NCBI GenBank assembly: GCA_035502995.1
Contig: DATJTW010000090.1
Span: forward strand, 62,001-126,000
Direction of reading: 5' to 3'
Length of the DNA: 64,000 bases
Source: CADEED01 sp035502995
GTDB lineage: Bacteria > Pseudomonadota > Gammaproteobacteria > Steroidobacterales > Steroidobacteraceae
The notes under the pieces are model-generated. The model ran no database searches. It saw only the letters and a list, made by a program, of their open reading frames with translations, and had not been told where the DNA came from. Made by a program: the position numbers and the translations under genes. Position 1 is the stretch's first letter; the number at the start of each line of letters is the position of its first letter. Of this stretch, positions 46,558-55,985 are shown in pieces.

Positions 46558-47937
46558 ATGAACAAGGACTACGACCTCTTCGTCATCGGCGCCGGTTCCG
46601 GCGGCGTGCGCGCCGCGCGCATCGCGTCGCTGGCGGGCGCGAAAGTCGCCATCGCCGAGGAATACCGCATCGGCGGCACCTGCGTGATCCGCGGCTGCGT
46701 GCCGAAGAAGCTGCTGGTGTACGGCGCCGAGTTCGCGGCCCATTTTGCCGACGCCCAGGGTTACGGGTGGACCGTCGAGAACGCGTCGTTCTCGTGGGAC
46801 ACGCTGCGCGACAACGTGCAGCGCGAGGTCACGCGCCTGTCCGGCATCTATTCGTCGAACCTCGCGAAGGCCGGCGTCGCCGCGTTCGAGGAGCGCGCGG
46901 AGCTCGTCGACGCGCAGACCGTGAAGCTCGCGAAGTCCGGCAGCCAGTTCACGGCGGAGCGGATCCTCGTCGCCACCGGCGGCACGCCCTATCTACCCGA
47001 GGGACTGCCGGGCGTGGAGCTCGGCATCACGTCGAACGAGGCATTCCACCTGCCCGAGCTGCCGAAACGCGTGGTGATCCTCGGCGGCGGCTACATCGCG
47101 CTCGAGTTCGCGAACATCTTCTCCGGGCTCGGCAGCGAGGTGCTGATCGTGCATCGCGGCGACCGGCTGCTGCGCGGCTTCGACGACGACATCCGCTCAC
47201 ACATGCACATAGAGCTCGAGCGCGCGCACGTGAAGTTGCGCATGAAGAGCACGATTTCGAAGATCGAGGCCAACGGCAACGCGCGCCGCGTGACGTTGTC
47301 GAACGGCGACGTCGTCGATGCGGACGTCGTGTTGTACGCGATCGGCCGCGATCCGAAGACAGAGGGGCTCGGCCTCGAGCGCGCCGGCGTGAAGCTCGAC
47401 GAGGCCGGCGCCGTGATCGTCGACGAGTTCTCGAAGAGCTGCGTGGATTCCGTCTACGCCATCGGCGACGTGACCAACCGCATGAACCTGACGCCGATCG
47501 CGATCCGCGACGGCCATGCGTTCGCCGACACGATCTACAACAAGCGCCCCACGCCGATCGACCACAGCACCGTGCCCAGCGCCGTGTTCGGGCGGCCGCC
47601 GGTGGGCTGCGTGGGTCTCACGGAATCCGACGCGCGCCACAGCCACGGCGCCGTCGACATCTACCGCACGAACTTCCGGCCGATGCGCACGGCGTTCGTC
47701 GGCAACGAGCAGCGCACGTTGATGAAGCTGGTCGTCGATGCGAAGACGGATCAGTTGCTGGGCGTGCACATCGCGGGCGCGGATGCGCCGGAGATGATCC
47801 AGCTCGCCGCCGTCGCGGTGAAGGCCGGGCTGACGAAGAAGCAGTGGGACAGCACCGTGGCGCTGCATCCGACGGCGGCGGAGGAGCTGGTGTTGATGCG
47901 GGAGAAGGTGGCGGGTCCGGGAAGTCTCAACGCATGA
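46558..47937 (+). CDS. gor: Glutathione-disulfide reductase
   Basis: 459 aa flavoprotein disulfide reductase. FAD loop GAGSGGVRAA, redox pair C42/C47 in GGTCVIRGCVPKK, NADPH motif GGGYIALEFANIFSG, and C-terminal LHPTAAEE with the catalytic His. Not E3: the redox segment is that of Gor. Its 3' end overlaps the convergent downstream gene by 11 bases. Confidence 0.94.
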   Translation: MNKDYDLFVIGAGSGGVRAARIASLAGAKVAIAEEYRIGGTCVIRGCVPKKLLVYGAEFAAHFADAQGYGWTVENASFSWDTLRDNVQREVTRLSGIYSSNLAKAGVAAFEERAELVDAQTVKLAKSGSQFTAERILVATGGTPYLPEGLPGVELGITSNEAFHLPELPKRVVILGGGYIALEFANIFSGLGSEVLIVHRGDRLLRGFDDDIRSHMHIELERAHVKLRMKSTISKIEANGNARRVTLSNGDVVDADVVLYAIGRDPKTEGLGLERAGVKLDEAGAVIVDEFSKSCVDSVYAIGDVTNRMNLTPIAIRDGHAFADTIYNKRPTPIDHSTVPSAVFGRPPVGCVGLTESDARHSHGAVDIYRTNFRPMRTAFVGNEQRTLMKLVVDAKTDQLLGVHIAGADAPEMIQLAAVAVKAGLTKKQWDSTVALHPTAAEELVLMREKVAGPGSLNA

Positions 47938-49018
47938 AGAATTGGAGCTCATCGGTGAGCTGGTCTGCTCGATCGAGGTCGGCGCGCGCAGCTTCGATGC
48001 GGTCGCGGTCTCCGGACCTCTTCGCATCGGCATAGTTGGCCAGCGATACCCGCCAATTGAGAGAAAGCCCGAGTTCCGCGTCGACCAGCGGATGTCGCGG
48101 CTGAGCATCGAACGCCGGACTGTTGTACAGCCGCACGGTCAATTCCCACCAGCGTCCTTCGAGTTCGCGTGCCGACGTGTTGCCGTAAATCGCTTCGGAA
48201 CGCAGCGTCGCTGCTTCACGATAGAAATGCCGTGCTTCCGCCATGATGTCGACCGGCGTGGCAGGCAAGGGCGTCACTGGTGCCGCTGGTCCGGAGACGC
48301 CCGGGTTCCACGCGTCGGTTTCGGTCGCGGCGTACGCGTCGTCGGGTAGATAGGTGTCGCCGATCGATCGCGCGGCGTCGCGCGGCGTCGGTCGCGCGGC
48401 AGACCGGCGCGCACCCGACGAATCTGCGGACGTGATCGGGGCTGCCTCGACGCCGTTGGTGACAACCGGCGTGGCCGGCGTCTTAGCGGCCATCGAGGCC
48501 GGGTCTTGCGGATCCTCTTCGATCAGTAGCGCAGCCTCGGCGTTCGCCTCCCGGTGGTTCTCGATCAACGCCGTGACGATGATGCCGGCGGTCAACGAGA
48601 CGAGCGCGACCAGAACGAGCAGGGTCGGCGAGTTCCCGCGTCGACGGACGACGACCCTGTTCTCGGGCTCATCCCGCTCGATCGTCCGCCGCGTAGGCAC
48701 CAGCTTCATGATCTCGACCGCCGTCTCGCGATCGCGCACCCAGAACGGCAGCACGATCCGGCGATATCCCGGCATGCCGTATTCGATCCGCAGCGAGTCG
48801 CCGTCGCGACTGACCTCGCGCAGGTGCGCGGCGCTGATGCGGACGCGAACGCGCCGCGCGAGCAACGACAGGAGTCCGCGCCTCGGCTCGATCTCGATGG
48901 CGTCGCCCTCGATGCTCAACGACCCGCTGCCGCGCAGACGAAACGTGTTCGCCGGCGATTCGAGGACCGCGGCGATGCCGGAAGAACGTGCGAAACGGAT
49001 GTCGAACGTGCGCGCCAT
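47927..49018 (-). CDS. Membrane protein with PH-like N-terminal domain
   Basis: 363 aa, unrecognised. Residues 20-115 look like a beta-rich PH/GRAM-type domain (NTFRLRGSGSLSIEGDAIEIEPRRG, RIVLPFWVRDRETAVEIMKLV); one membrane helix near 133-150, then an extracytoplasmic tail of low-complexity sequence ending in a helical segment. Possible envelope-stress or scaffold protein; no evidence beyond fold impression. Start by GGAG 9 bases before the ATG. Confidence 0.55.
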   Translation of the reverse strand: MARTFDIRFARSSGIAAVLESPANTFRLRGSGSLSIEGDAIEIEPRRGLLSLLARRVRVRISAAHLREVSRDGDSLRIEYGMPGYRRIVLPFWVRDRETAVEIMKLVPTRRTIERDEPENRVVVRRRGNSPTLLVLVALVSLTAGIIVTALIENHREANAEAALLIEEDPQDPASMAAKTPATPVVTNGVEAAPITSADSSGARRSAARPTPRDAARSIGDTYLPDDAYAATETDAWNPGVSGPAAPVTPLPATPVDIMAEARHFYREAATLRSEAIYGNTSARELEGRWWELTVRLYNSPAFDAQPRHPLVDAELGLSLNWRVSLANYADAKRSGDRDRIEAARADLDRADQLTDELQFFMR

Positions 49019-49057
49019 ACGTGCGGCTCCGACTATCCGCCTGTCAGACCCTTCTTG

Positions 49058-50998
49058 TCACTTCGATTTCGGCAACGCGAACGCCACCACCGAATCCGCC
49101 ATCCCCCACGCCTTCCCGTCCCCGCCCGCCGAGATCACGACATATTGACGGCCGTCCTTCCCGAGGAACGTCATCGGCGTCGCCTTGCCGCCGGCCGGTA
49201 GTTTGGCTTTCCACAACTCTCGTCCCGACTCGATGTCGAACGCCCGCAGGTACGCATCCGGCGACGCGCCGATGAACACGAGGCCACCGGCCGTCGTGAT
49301 CGCCCCGCCGAGGTTCACCATGCCGCTGCCGGCCGGCAGTTTCGGCAGGCCGATCTTGTCGAGGCCTTCGTCGGTGCCCAGCGGCACGTCCCACAGCGTC
49401 TTCCCCGTCTTCAGGTCGATCGCGGTCAACGTGCCGAACGGCGGCGCGGTGCACGGCGAGCGCCGACTCGACAGCCACGTCTCGCGCTGCATGACGTACG
49501 GCGTGCCCTGCATGTCGGTGAACTCCTTGCCGATGCGTTCGCCCTGCGTGAGCTTGCCGCGCATCGTCTTCCACTCCGCGCGCGGGATCAGCTTCACCAC
49601 GGCCGCGAGGCGGTTGTTCGGGATCACGACGATGCCGCGCGCCGGGTCGTAGGCGACCCCGCCCCAGTGCGCGCCGCCGACGTTCGCCGGCACCATCACC
49701 GAGCCGCGCAGCGACGGCGGCGTGAACGGGCCGTCGTAGCGCAGCATCGCGAAACGCGCGCGGCACTCGGCCAGGTCCTCGGGAGTCGCGCCCCAGATGT
49801 CGTCCGCGGTCAGCGTGCGGAACCCGGGCCCGACGCTCGAGAAGGGCTGCGTCGGCGCGGCCTCTTCGCCGGGCACGTCGCTCTTCGGCACGGCGCGTTC
49901 GGTCACGGGGAACAGCGGCTTGCCGGTGGCGCGGTCGAGCACATACAGCTGCGCGGTCTTCGTTCCCTGCAGCACGGCCTCGGCGCCGCCGGGTAGTTTG
50001 GCCAGCAGCGGCGGCGAGGCGTTGTCGTAGTCCCAGAGATCGTGGTGCACGGTCTGGAAATGCCAGACAAGCTTGCCGGTGGACGCGCGCAGCGCCACCA
50101 GCGAATTCGCGTAGCGGTTGTCGCCGAGGCGCTCGCCACCCCAGTAGTCGACCGCCGGGCTGGTCGTCGGCAGGAACACGAGGTCGCGCGCCGGGTCGGC
50201 GGCGATGATCGACCAGGTGTTGGCGCCGCCGGTGCCGTGCGCGTCCGCGCCGCGCCAGGTCTCGTACGCCGGATCCCGCAGATCCTGCGGCACCGGATCC
50301 CAGGTCCAGCGCAGCGCGCCCGTGCGCGCATCGAAGCCGCGCACTTCGCCGCTGACGCCCGACGTCGAGTTGTTGTCCGCGATCGCCGAGCCGACGACGA
50401 TGAGGTCGTTGACGACGGCGGGCGGCGAGGTCTGTTCGTATTCGTCGGCGAAGGATTGTTTGCCACGCAGGCCGGCGACCAGGTCGACGACGCCGTTCGC
50501 GCCGAAGCCTGCGCAGACACTGCCGGTCGCGGCGTCGAGCGACACCAGCCGCGCGTCGATCGTCGCGACGATCACGCGGCGCGCGCATGGCGCGTCCGCC
50601 TTCGCGTGCGAGTCCTGCCAGTACGACACGCCGCGGCTCACCCAGTCGCCGAAGTGCCGCGCGCGGTCCACGGCCATGTCGCGCCGCCAGGTCGCGCGGC
50701 CCGTCAGCGGATCGAGCGCGATCACCTGGCCGAGTGGGGTCGCGAGATACATCGTGCCGTCGATCACCAGCGGCGTCGCTTCGAGCGCGATGGGATTACC
50801 GGTCTTCGCCGCGGCTTCGCCGGTCTTGAATTCCCATGCGAGCTCGAGCTTCGCGACGTTGCCGCGATCGATCTGCGTCAGCGGCGAATGACGATCGCCG
50901 CCGGGCGTACGGCCGTAGCTGGGCCAGTCACCCGCGGGATCCGCGGCGGCGCAGAGTCGTGAGGCAAGGACGAGCGACGCGCACAGCAGCTTCTTCAT
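49058..50998 (-). CDS. Periplasmic PQQ-dependent dehydrogenase (quinoprotein)
   Basis: 646 aa with signal peptide (CAAADPAGDW) and eight-bladed propeller of the glucose/quinate dehydrogenase type: WPSYGRTPGGDRHSPLTQI at blade start, TVHHDLWDYDNASPPLL with the conserved His-Asp, SVMVPANVGGAHWGGVAYDPARG and GAITTAGGLVFIGASPDAYLRAFD. It lacks the N-terminal membrane domain of GDH, so it is periplasmic. Substrate not fixed; sugar or alcohol. No cytochrome or pqq biosynthesis genes adjoin. Confidence 0.85.
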   Translation of the reverse strand: MKKLLCASLVLASRLCAAADPAGDWPSYGRTPGGDRHSPLTQIDRGNVAKLELAWEFKTGEAAAKTGNPIALEATPLVIDGTMYLATPLGQVIALDPLTGRATWRRDMAVDRARHFGDWVSRGVSYWQDSHAKADAPCARRVIVATIDARLVSLDAATGSVCAGFGANGVVDLVAGLRGKQSFADEYEQTSPPAVVNDLIVVGSAIADNNSTSGVSGEVRGFDARTGALRWTWDPVPQDLRDPAYETWRGADAHGTGGANTWSIIAADPARDLVFLPTTSPAVDYWGGERLGDNRYANSLVALRASTGKLVWHFQTVHHDLWDYDNASPPLLAKLPGGAEAVLQGTKTAQLYVLDRATGKPLFPVTERAVPKSDVPGEEAAPTQPFSSVGPGFRTLTADDIWGATPEDLAECRARFAMLRYDGPFTPPSLRGSVMVPANVGGAHWGGVAYDPARGIVVIPNNRLAAVVKLIPRAEWKTMRGKLTQGERIGKEFTDMQGTPYVMQRETWLSSRRSPCTAPPFGTLTAIDLKTGKTLWDVPLGTDEGLDKIGLPKLPAGSGMVNLGGAITTAGGLVFIGASPDAYLRAFDIESGRELWKAKLPAGGKATPMTFLGKDGRQYVVISAGGDGKAWGMADSVVAFALPKSK

Positions 50999-51104
50999 GG
51001 GCGAACGATGCCCAAAAAGTCGCGGCGACGAGCAGGATTTTGTGGCGACCGGGACCGGCCGCCGATCGACTCAACGCGCGTGCGGCAGCGCGCGATGCAG
51101 CGCC

Positions 51105-51338
51105 ATGCGCCGCGAACAGATTTCCGATTTCTGGCAGGACCAGATCGCCGCATGCCGGCACGGCCGGCGCTTCACGCCGCGCTGCTCGGAGACGCTCTGG
51201 CGACTCGCGATGCCGCGCGCCGTGCCACACAGCGACTGCGTGCGCGCGCGTCCCAACCGCGATGTGCTCACGGCCCCCTCCCGAGGAAACGCGCAACGCA
51301 CGCATCGCATCCGCGAAATGAAATCGCGACCCCGGTGA
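51105..51338 (+). CDS. Possible small basic protein, 77 aa
   Basis: Frame from the ATG at 51105, opening MRREQISDFWQDQIAACRHGRRFT, with two or three cysteines and an Arg-rich end. Third-position G+C is high, as in real genes here, but the ribosome-binding site is poor and the 3' part overlaps the gene on the other strand by about 70 bases. Unrecognised; may be spurious. Confidence 0.3.
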   Translation: MRREQISDFWQDQIAACRHGRRFTPRCSETLWRLAMPRAVPHSDCVRARPNRDVLTAPSRGNAQRTHRIREMKSRPR

Positions 51339-51552
51339 GCGTGAACGTCATGAAGAGAAACGACAGCGCGGTCAGGAACTGCAGGTCCCCGCGCGCCAGC
51401 ATGTACTTGATCGCCAGCACCGCGCCGGCGGTGAACGCGGCGGAGGTGAGGAACAACGCGGGGCGTTTCCAGCCCTTCTGGGGCGGCGGCTCCCAGAAGC
51501 AGACGGTCTCGACGACCTGGCAGTAGAGGCAGGACTTGCAGCGCGAATGCAT
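51268..51552 (-). CDS. Small CxxC membrane protein, 94 aa
   Basis: Opens MHSRCKSCLYCQVVETVCFW (CxxCxxC-type cluster, then one more Cys), then two helices (about 30-48 and 55-78), then CDACVARFLGRGP. Cytoplasmic Cys cluster could bind Zn or Fe. Family unknown. ATG at 51552, 6 bases after CACATT; earlier frame rejected. Confidence 0.6.
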   Translation of the reverse strand: MHSRCKSCLYCQVVETVCFWEPPPQKGWKRPALFLTSAAFTAGAVLAIKYMLARGDLQFLTALSFLFMTFTLTGVAISFRGCDACVARFLGRGP

Positions 51553-51613
51553 GGGGAAAATGTGCCACCACCGGCTTTGGCCGGGGCGGAACCCGCGCAC
51601 ACTTTTCTGTAGG

Positions 51614-52327
51614 TCAGCCTTGCTTGCGGCGGGTCAGCGAGAAAATCACGCCGACGGCCAGGCCCACGACCAGGGCGAACCCGAGCTGCTTGAAGTCGAA
51701 CCGGCTGACCGGCCCGGGCAGCACGTCGACCCAGCTGGGCTTGTATTGCAGGTCCGGGGCGACCTTCGCGCCGGTGATGATCTTCTCGAAGGTCGGGAAG
51801 TGCGCCGGGAAGTCCGCGGTCTTCGCGTAGGCGTGCAGCTCCACGAAACCCTTCTCGGTGGGGATGATCCCCGAGATGCCGCTGACCTCGCCGATGCCGA
51901 CCACCTCGCTCTTCGACGTGATCCACACGACGTTCGCGGCCTTGTCGTAGCGCATCTTGCCCAGCGACGTGTCCTTCATGACGTTCGACCAGTCGCCGCT
52001 CTTCTCCTGGAACTTGTCGTTCAGGTCGATGGACGGCAGGTCTTGCAGCTCCTTCTCCGTCGGCCGGCCGGTGGGCGTCACCTTCACGAGCAAGTACGGA
52101 TACGTGAGCCACGGCGGTCCGTCAGTCGACTGGAACGCGTACGTGTACTTCGGGATGTTGGCGAGCGGCGCCTGGCGCTTCATCTCGTCGTGGAACTGCT
52201 GCAGCACCGCGTCCGGCACTTCGACCCAGCCGCCGGGCAGCGAGACCGTGACCTCGGGCTTCGAGTACTCGGCCGCGGTCGCGGCGCCGGCCAGCACGAG
52301 CGCGGCGATGGCTGACAACTTGCGCAT
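51614..52327 (-). CDS. Exported protein with C-terminal membrane helix, 237 aa
   Basis: Signal peptide (MRKLSAIAALVLAGAATAAEYS), a periplasmic domain starting VTVSLPGGWVEVPDAVLQQF and a C-terminal helix FALVVGLAVGVIFSL followed by RRK, so likely anchored in the inner membrane. Family not recognised. Sixteen bases after bkdB on the same strand, so possibly a fourth gene of that operon. Confidence 0.65.
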   Translation of the reverse strand: MRKLSAIAALVLAGAATAAEYSKPEVTVSLPGGWVEVPDAVLQQFHDEMKRQAPLANIPKYTYAFQSTDGPPWLTYPYLLVKVTPTGRPTEKELQDLPSIDLNDKFQEKSGDWSNVMKDTSLGKMRYDKAANVVWITSKSEVVGIGEVSGISGIIPTEKGFVELHAYAKTADFPAHFPTFEKIITGAKVAPDLQYKPSWVDVLPGPVSRFDFKQLGFALVVGLAVGVIFSLTRRKQG

Positions 52328-52343
52328 GCGGTCGGGTGCCGGC

Positions 52344-53669
52344 TCAGTCGATGAAGATGGTGGCCGGCTGCTCGATCAGGTCCTTCAGCGCCTGGATCAT
52401 CGAGGCGGCGTCGTAGCCGTCGACGAAGCGGTGATCGAACGACGACGAGAGATTCATCATCAGGCGCACCGTGACCTGGCCATCGACGACGACCGCGCGG
52501 TCGATCGCCTTGTTGATGCCGATGATGGCCACCTCGGGCATGTTGATCATCGGCGTCGAGGCGATGCCGCCGAGCTTGCCGAGGCTGGTGACGGTGATCG
52601 TCGAGCCGGTGAGCTCCTCGCGCGGCGATTTGTTGCTGCGGGCGGCTTCGGACACGCGGCGGATCTCGGCGGCGAGATCGTGCAGGGCGCGCGACTCGGC
52701 GTTGCGCACCACCGGCACCTTCAGGCCCTGCGGCGTCTGCGTCGCGACGCCGACGTGCACGGCCTGGTGTTTCACCAGCACGCCGCGCGCGGAGTCGTAC
52801 AGCGCGTTGCACTGGGGGAACTTGCCGAGCACGCGCGCCAGCGCGGCGACGATGAACGGCAGGAACGTCAGCGGCGGCGCGGCGGCCGGGCGGCGATCGT
52901 TCAGGTGCTTGCGCAGCGCCTCGAGACGCGTGACGTCGCATTCCTCGACGTAGGAGTACTGCGGGATGGAACGCGCGGATTCGGTGAGGCGTTCGGCGAT
53001 CACGCGGCGCAGGCCGATGATCTTCACCTCTTCCGTACCGGCGCGCGCCTCGCGGGACGCATTCGCGCGCGCGTTCATCGACGGCGGCGCGCCACGCGCG
53101 GCGCCGGACGCCAGCGCGGAATCGATGTCGCCCGGCTCGATGCGGCCGGCGATGCCGGTGCCGGCGACGGTAGATAGATCGAGGCCGGCCTCGGCGGCGC
53201 GGCGGCGGCTCGCGGGCGAGGCCATGATGCGCGCGGCCTTGAAGGCGCCGGTGCCGTCCGTGCCGTTGGCCGCGGCGGGCGCGCTGGCGGCGGCGGCGAC
53301 CTGCTGCCGGTCGGTCTGCGCGGGTAGTTTGTCCGTGGCGCGGCGTTGCGGCGGCGGCGTCAGCGCCTCGGGCGCCGGTGGCGGCGGCGTCTTCGCGGCC
53401 GGCTCGGCGCCGGCGGCGGCGGAAGTCGCGTCGGTGTCGAACACCACGAGCTCCGAACCCACGGCGACCATGTCGCCCGGCTCGCCGGCGATCGAGAGGA
53501 TGCGGCCGGTGACCGGCGCGGGCATCTCCACCGCGGCCTTCTCCGTCATCACCTCGCACATCACCTGGTCTTCCTGCACCAGGTCGCCGGGCTTCACGTG
53601 CCACGCGACGACTTCGGCGGAGACCGTGCCTTCACCCAGGTCCGGCATCTTGAATACGTAACGGCTCAT
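52344..53669 (-). CDS. bkdB: Branched-chain alpha-keto acid dehydrogenase E2
   Basis: Dihydrolipoyl acyltransferase, 441 aa. Lipoyl domain with modified Lys44 in MTEKAAVEM, hinge of Ala/Pro/Thr, peripheral-subunit-binding domain (IMASPASRRRAAEAGLDLSTVAGTG), then the catalytic domain ending SFDHRFVDGYDA with its His. Lipoyl motif and E1 partners place it in the bkd rather than pyruvate group. Ribosome-binding site GAGGGGACCGC. Confidence 0.93.
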   Translation of the reverse strand: MSRYVFKMPDLGEGTVSAEVVAWHVKPGDLVQEDQVMCEVMTEKAAVEMPAPVTGRILSIAGEPGDMVAVGSELVVFDTDATSAAAGAEPAAKTPPPPAPEALTPPPQRRATDKLPAQTDRQQVAAAASAPAAANGTDGTGAFKAARIMASPASRRRAAEAGLDLSTVAGTGIAGRIEPGDIDSALASGAARGAPPSMNARANASREARAGTEEVKIIGLRRVIAERLTESARSIPQYSYVEECDVTRLEALRKHLNDRRPAAAPPLTFLPFIVAALARVLGKFPQCNALYDSARGVLVKHQAVHVGVATQTPQGLKVPVVRNAESRALHDLAAEIRRVSEAARSNKSPREELTGSTITVTSLGKLGGIASTPMINMPEVAIIGINKAIDRAVVVDGQVTVRLMMNLSSSFDHRFVDGYDAASMIQALKDLIEQPATIFID

Positions 53670-53691
53670 GCGGTCCCCTCGTGAATCCCGG

Positions 53692-54708
53692 TCAGTCCTG
53701 TCCCAGCGCCGCGCGCAGCGCGAGCGCGACGCGGGCCTGCCCGGGAAAGTACTCCCATTCGAACGCGTGCGGATACGGCGTGTCCCAGCCGGCGACGCGC
53801 TGGATCGGCGCCTCGAGGTACCAGAAACATTCTTCCTGGATGCTCGCGGACAACTCGGCGCCGAAGCCGCAGAAGCGCGTGGCCTCGTGCGCGATGACGC
53901 AGCGGCCGGTCTTCTTCACCGAGCTGCAGATCGGGTCGATGTCGAGCGGCGACATCGTGCGCACGTCGATGATCTCGGCGTCGATGCCGAGCTTCTTCGC
54001 TGCCGCCTCGACGACGTAGACCATCGTGCCGTACGTGACGACGGTGACCTGCTCGCCCGGCCGCACGATCTCGCTCTTGCCGATCTCCACCTTGTAATAA
54101 CCCTCGGGCACGTCGCCCTTCGGGTGCGTGCTCCACGGCACGGCCGGCTTGTTCGGGTCGCCGTCGAACGGGCCGTTGTAGATGCGTTTCGGCTCGAAGA
54201 AGATGATCGGGTCGTCGTCCTCGATCGCCGCGATCAGCAATCCCTTCGCGTCGTAGGGATTGCTCGGCATCACCACCTTCACGCCGCAGATGTGCGTGAA
54301 GATCGCCTCGGGGCTCTGCGAATGCGTCTGGCCGCCGCGGATGCCGCCGCCGCACGGCGCCCTGACTACCACGGGCGAGGTGAAATCGCCGGCGGTGCGA
54401 TAACGGATGCGCGCGAGCTCGCTGGCGATCTGGTCGACCGCGGGATAGATGTAGTCGGCGAACTGGATCTCGGCGACGGGTTTCAAACCGTTCACCGCCA
54501 TGCCGATGGCCGTCGCGACGATGCCGCCCTCGGCGATCGGCGAATCGAGCACGCGGTGCTCGCCGTACTTCCGCTGCAGTCCGTCGGTGACGCGGAACAC
54601 GCCGCCGAAATAGCCGACGTCTTCGCCCATGACGACGACGGACGGATCGCGCGCCATCATCACGTCCATCGCGGAGTTCAGGGCCTGGATCATGTTCATC
54701 TGGGCCAT
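53692..54708 (-). CDS. bkdA2: Branched-chain alpha-keto acid dehydrogenase E1 beta
   Basis: 338 aa transketolase-like pyrimidine-binding subunit: GEDVGYFGGVFRVTDGLQRKYG, EFADYIYPAVDQIASE-like stretch, and PYDAKGLLIAAI. Six bases after bkdA1 stop. Normal length. Confidence 0.94.
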   Translation of the reverse strand: MAQMNMIQALNSAMDVMMARDPSVVVMGEDVGYFGGVFRVTDGLQRKYGEHRVLDSPIAEGGIVATAIGMAVNGLKPVAEIQFADYIYPAVDQIASELARIRYRTAGDFTSPVVVRAPCGGGIRGGQTHSQSPEAIFTHICGVKVVMPSNPYDAKGLLIAAIEDDDPIIFFEPKRIYNGPFDGDPNKPAVPWSTHPKGDVPEGYYKVEIGKSEIVRPGEQVTVVTYGTMVYVVEAAAKKLGIDAEIIDVRTMSPLDIDPICSSVKKTGRCVIAHEATRFCGFGAELSASIQEECFWYLEAPIQRVAGWDTPYPHAFEWEYFPGQARVALALRAALGQD

Positions 54709-54714
54709 GGCCGG

Positions 54715-55977
54715 TTACTCCGCCTTGGCCGCGAGCCCGAGCTCGACGTTCAGCTTGATCTCCTCGGCGAGCTGCTCGCTCTGGCGGCGCAGGTTCTCCG
54801 GGAACTCTTTATATACGTCCTCGAACATGAGGTGCCGGTCGAGGCGCGGGCCTTCGTTCAACGCGCCGAAGGACACGGCCTCCTTCCACGCCGCGGCCAC
54901 CTGCGCGTCGAGCTCCGCGTGCAGCTCCTTGTGCTGCTTCTCGCTCCACTCGTCGCGCGCGATCAGGTGTTGCTTGAGGCGTTCGACCGGATCGCCGAGC
55001 GGCCAGTGTTCGTAGTCCTCCTTCGGACGATACCGCGACGGGTCGTCGCTGGTCGAGTGCGCCGACGCGCGATAGGTGACCAGCTCGATCAGCGTCGGGC
55101 CGCCGCCGGTGCGCGCGCGCTGCGCGGCCCACTGTGTCGCCGCGTACACCGCGAGGAAATCGTTGCCGTCGACGCGCAGTCCCGCGACGCCGTAACCCGG
55201 ACCGCGCGCCGCGAACGAGCGCTGCTCGCCGCCGGCCGTGCCCTGGAACGTGGAAATCGCCCACTGGTTGTTGACGATGTTCATGATCACCGGCGCCTGG
55301 TAGACGGCGGCGAACAGCAGGCCGTGGTGGAAATCGGCCTCGGCGCTCGCGCCCTCGCCGATCCACGTGGCCGCGATGTGGTCCTCGTTGCGGATCGCCG
55401 CGGCCATCGCCCAGCCCACCGCCTGCGGGAACTGGGTAGTTAGATTGCCGGAGATCGAGAAGATGCGGCCGGCATTCCAGTGGTACATGACCGGCAGCTG
55501 CCGGCCCTTGCACATGTCGCGCGTGTTCGACAGCAGCTGGCACATCAGCTCGACGATCGGCTTGCCGCGCACGAGATACGCGCCCTGCTGGCGGTACGAC
55601 GGGAACAACATGTCGCCGGGTTGCAGCGCCATCGTCTGCGCGACGGACACCGCCTCTTCACCGAACGAGCGCATATAGAAGGAGATCTTTCCCTGCCGCT
55701 GCGTCTTCTGCATGCGGTCGTCGAAGATGCGCGTGTGCAGCATGTGGCGCAGGCCGACCTGCAGGTCCTCGGGATCGAGGCGCGGGTTCCACTGGCCGAC
55801 GGCCTCGTGTTTGTCGTCGAGCACGCGGATGAGGCCGGTGGCGCACTCTTCCATGTCGCGCGCGCGCGCATTCACGTCGGGCTTGTTGATCGCGCCGGCG
55901 GGCGACAGCTCGACGTAGCTGAAGTCAGGCTTGTCGCCGGGCCGGGTCGGCGGTTGCGGCACGTGCAGTCTGGGCAT
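54715..55977 (-). CDS. bkdA1: Branched-chain alpha-keto acid dehydrogenase E1 alpha
   Basis: 420 aa thiamine-diphosphate subunit. The N-terminal extension RLHVPQPPTRPGDKPDFSY is that of BkdA1, not PDH E1; TPP motif GEGASAEADFH...NNQWAIST and the VTYRASAHSTSDDPSRYR phosphorylation-loop region follow. Decarboxylates 2-oxo acids from Val, Ile and Leu. ATG is 8 bases after TATCAT (leaderless). E3 is not encoded nearby. Confidence 0.95.
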   Translation of the reverse strand: MPRLHVPQPPTRPGDKPDFSYVELSPAGAINKPDVNARARDMEECATGLIRVLDDKHEAVGQWNPRLDPEDLQVGLRHMLHTRIFDDRMQKTQRQGKISFYMRSFGEEAVSVAQTMALQPGDMLFPSYRQQGAYLVRGKPIVELMCQLLSNTRDMCKGRQLPVMYHWNAGRIFSISGNLTTQFPQAVGWAMAAAIRNEDHIAATWIGEGASAEADFHHGLLFAAVYQAPVIMNIVNNQWAISTFQGTAGGEQRSFAARGPGYGVAGLRVDGNDFLAVYAATQWAAQRARTGGGPTLIELVTYRASAHSTSDDPSRYRPKEDYEHWPLGDPVERLKQHLIARDEWSEKQHKELHAELDAQVAAAWKEAVSFGALNEGPRLDRHLMFEDVYKEFPENLRRQSEQLAEEIKLNVELGLAAKAE

Positions 55978-55985
55978 GGCCGCGG

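Noticed and set aside
46558..47937. gor as the missing E3 (lpd) of the bkd complex
   Set aside because: The active-site segment GTCVIRGCVPKK and the divergence from bkd fit glutathione reductase, not dihydrolipoamide dehydrogenase.
49044..50588. Long minus-strand frame over the PQQ dehydrogenase
   Set aside because: Out-of-frame shadow: very Arg-rich, no motifs, while the overlapping frame gives a complete quinoprotein.
52344..55977. Pyruvate dehydrogenase instead of branched-chain dehydrogenase
   Set aside because: The E1 alpha N-terminal extension and the two-subunit E1 with this E2 lipoyl motif match Bkd.
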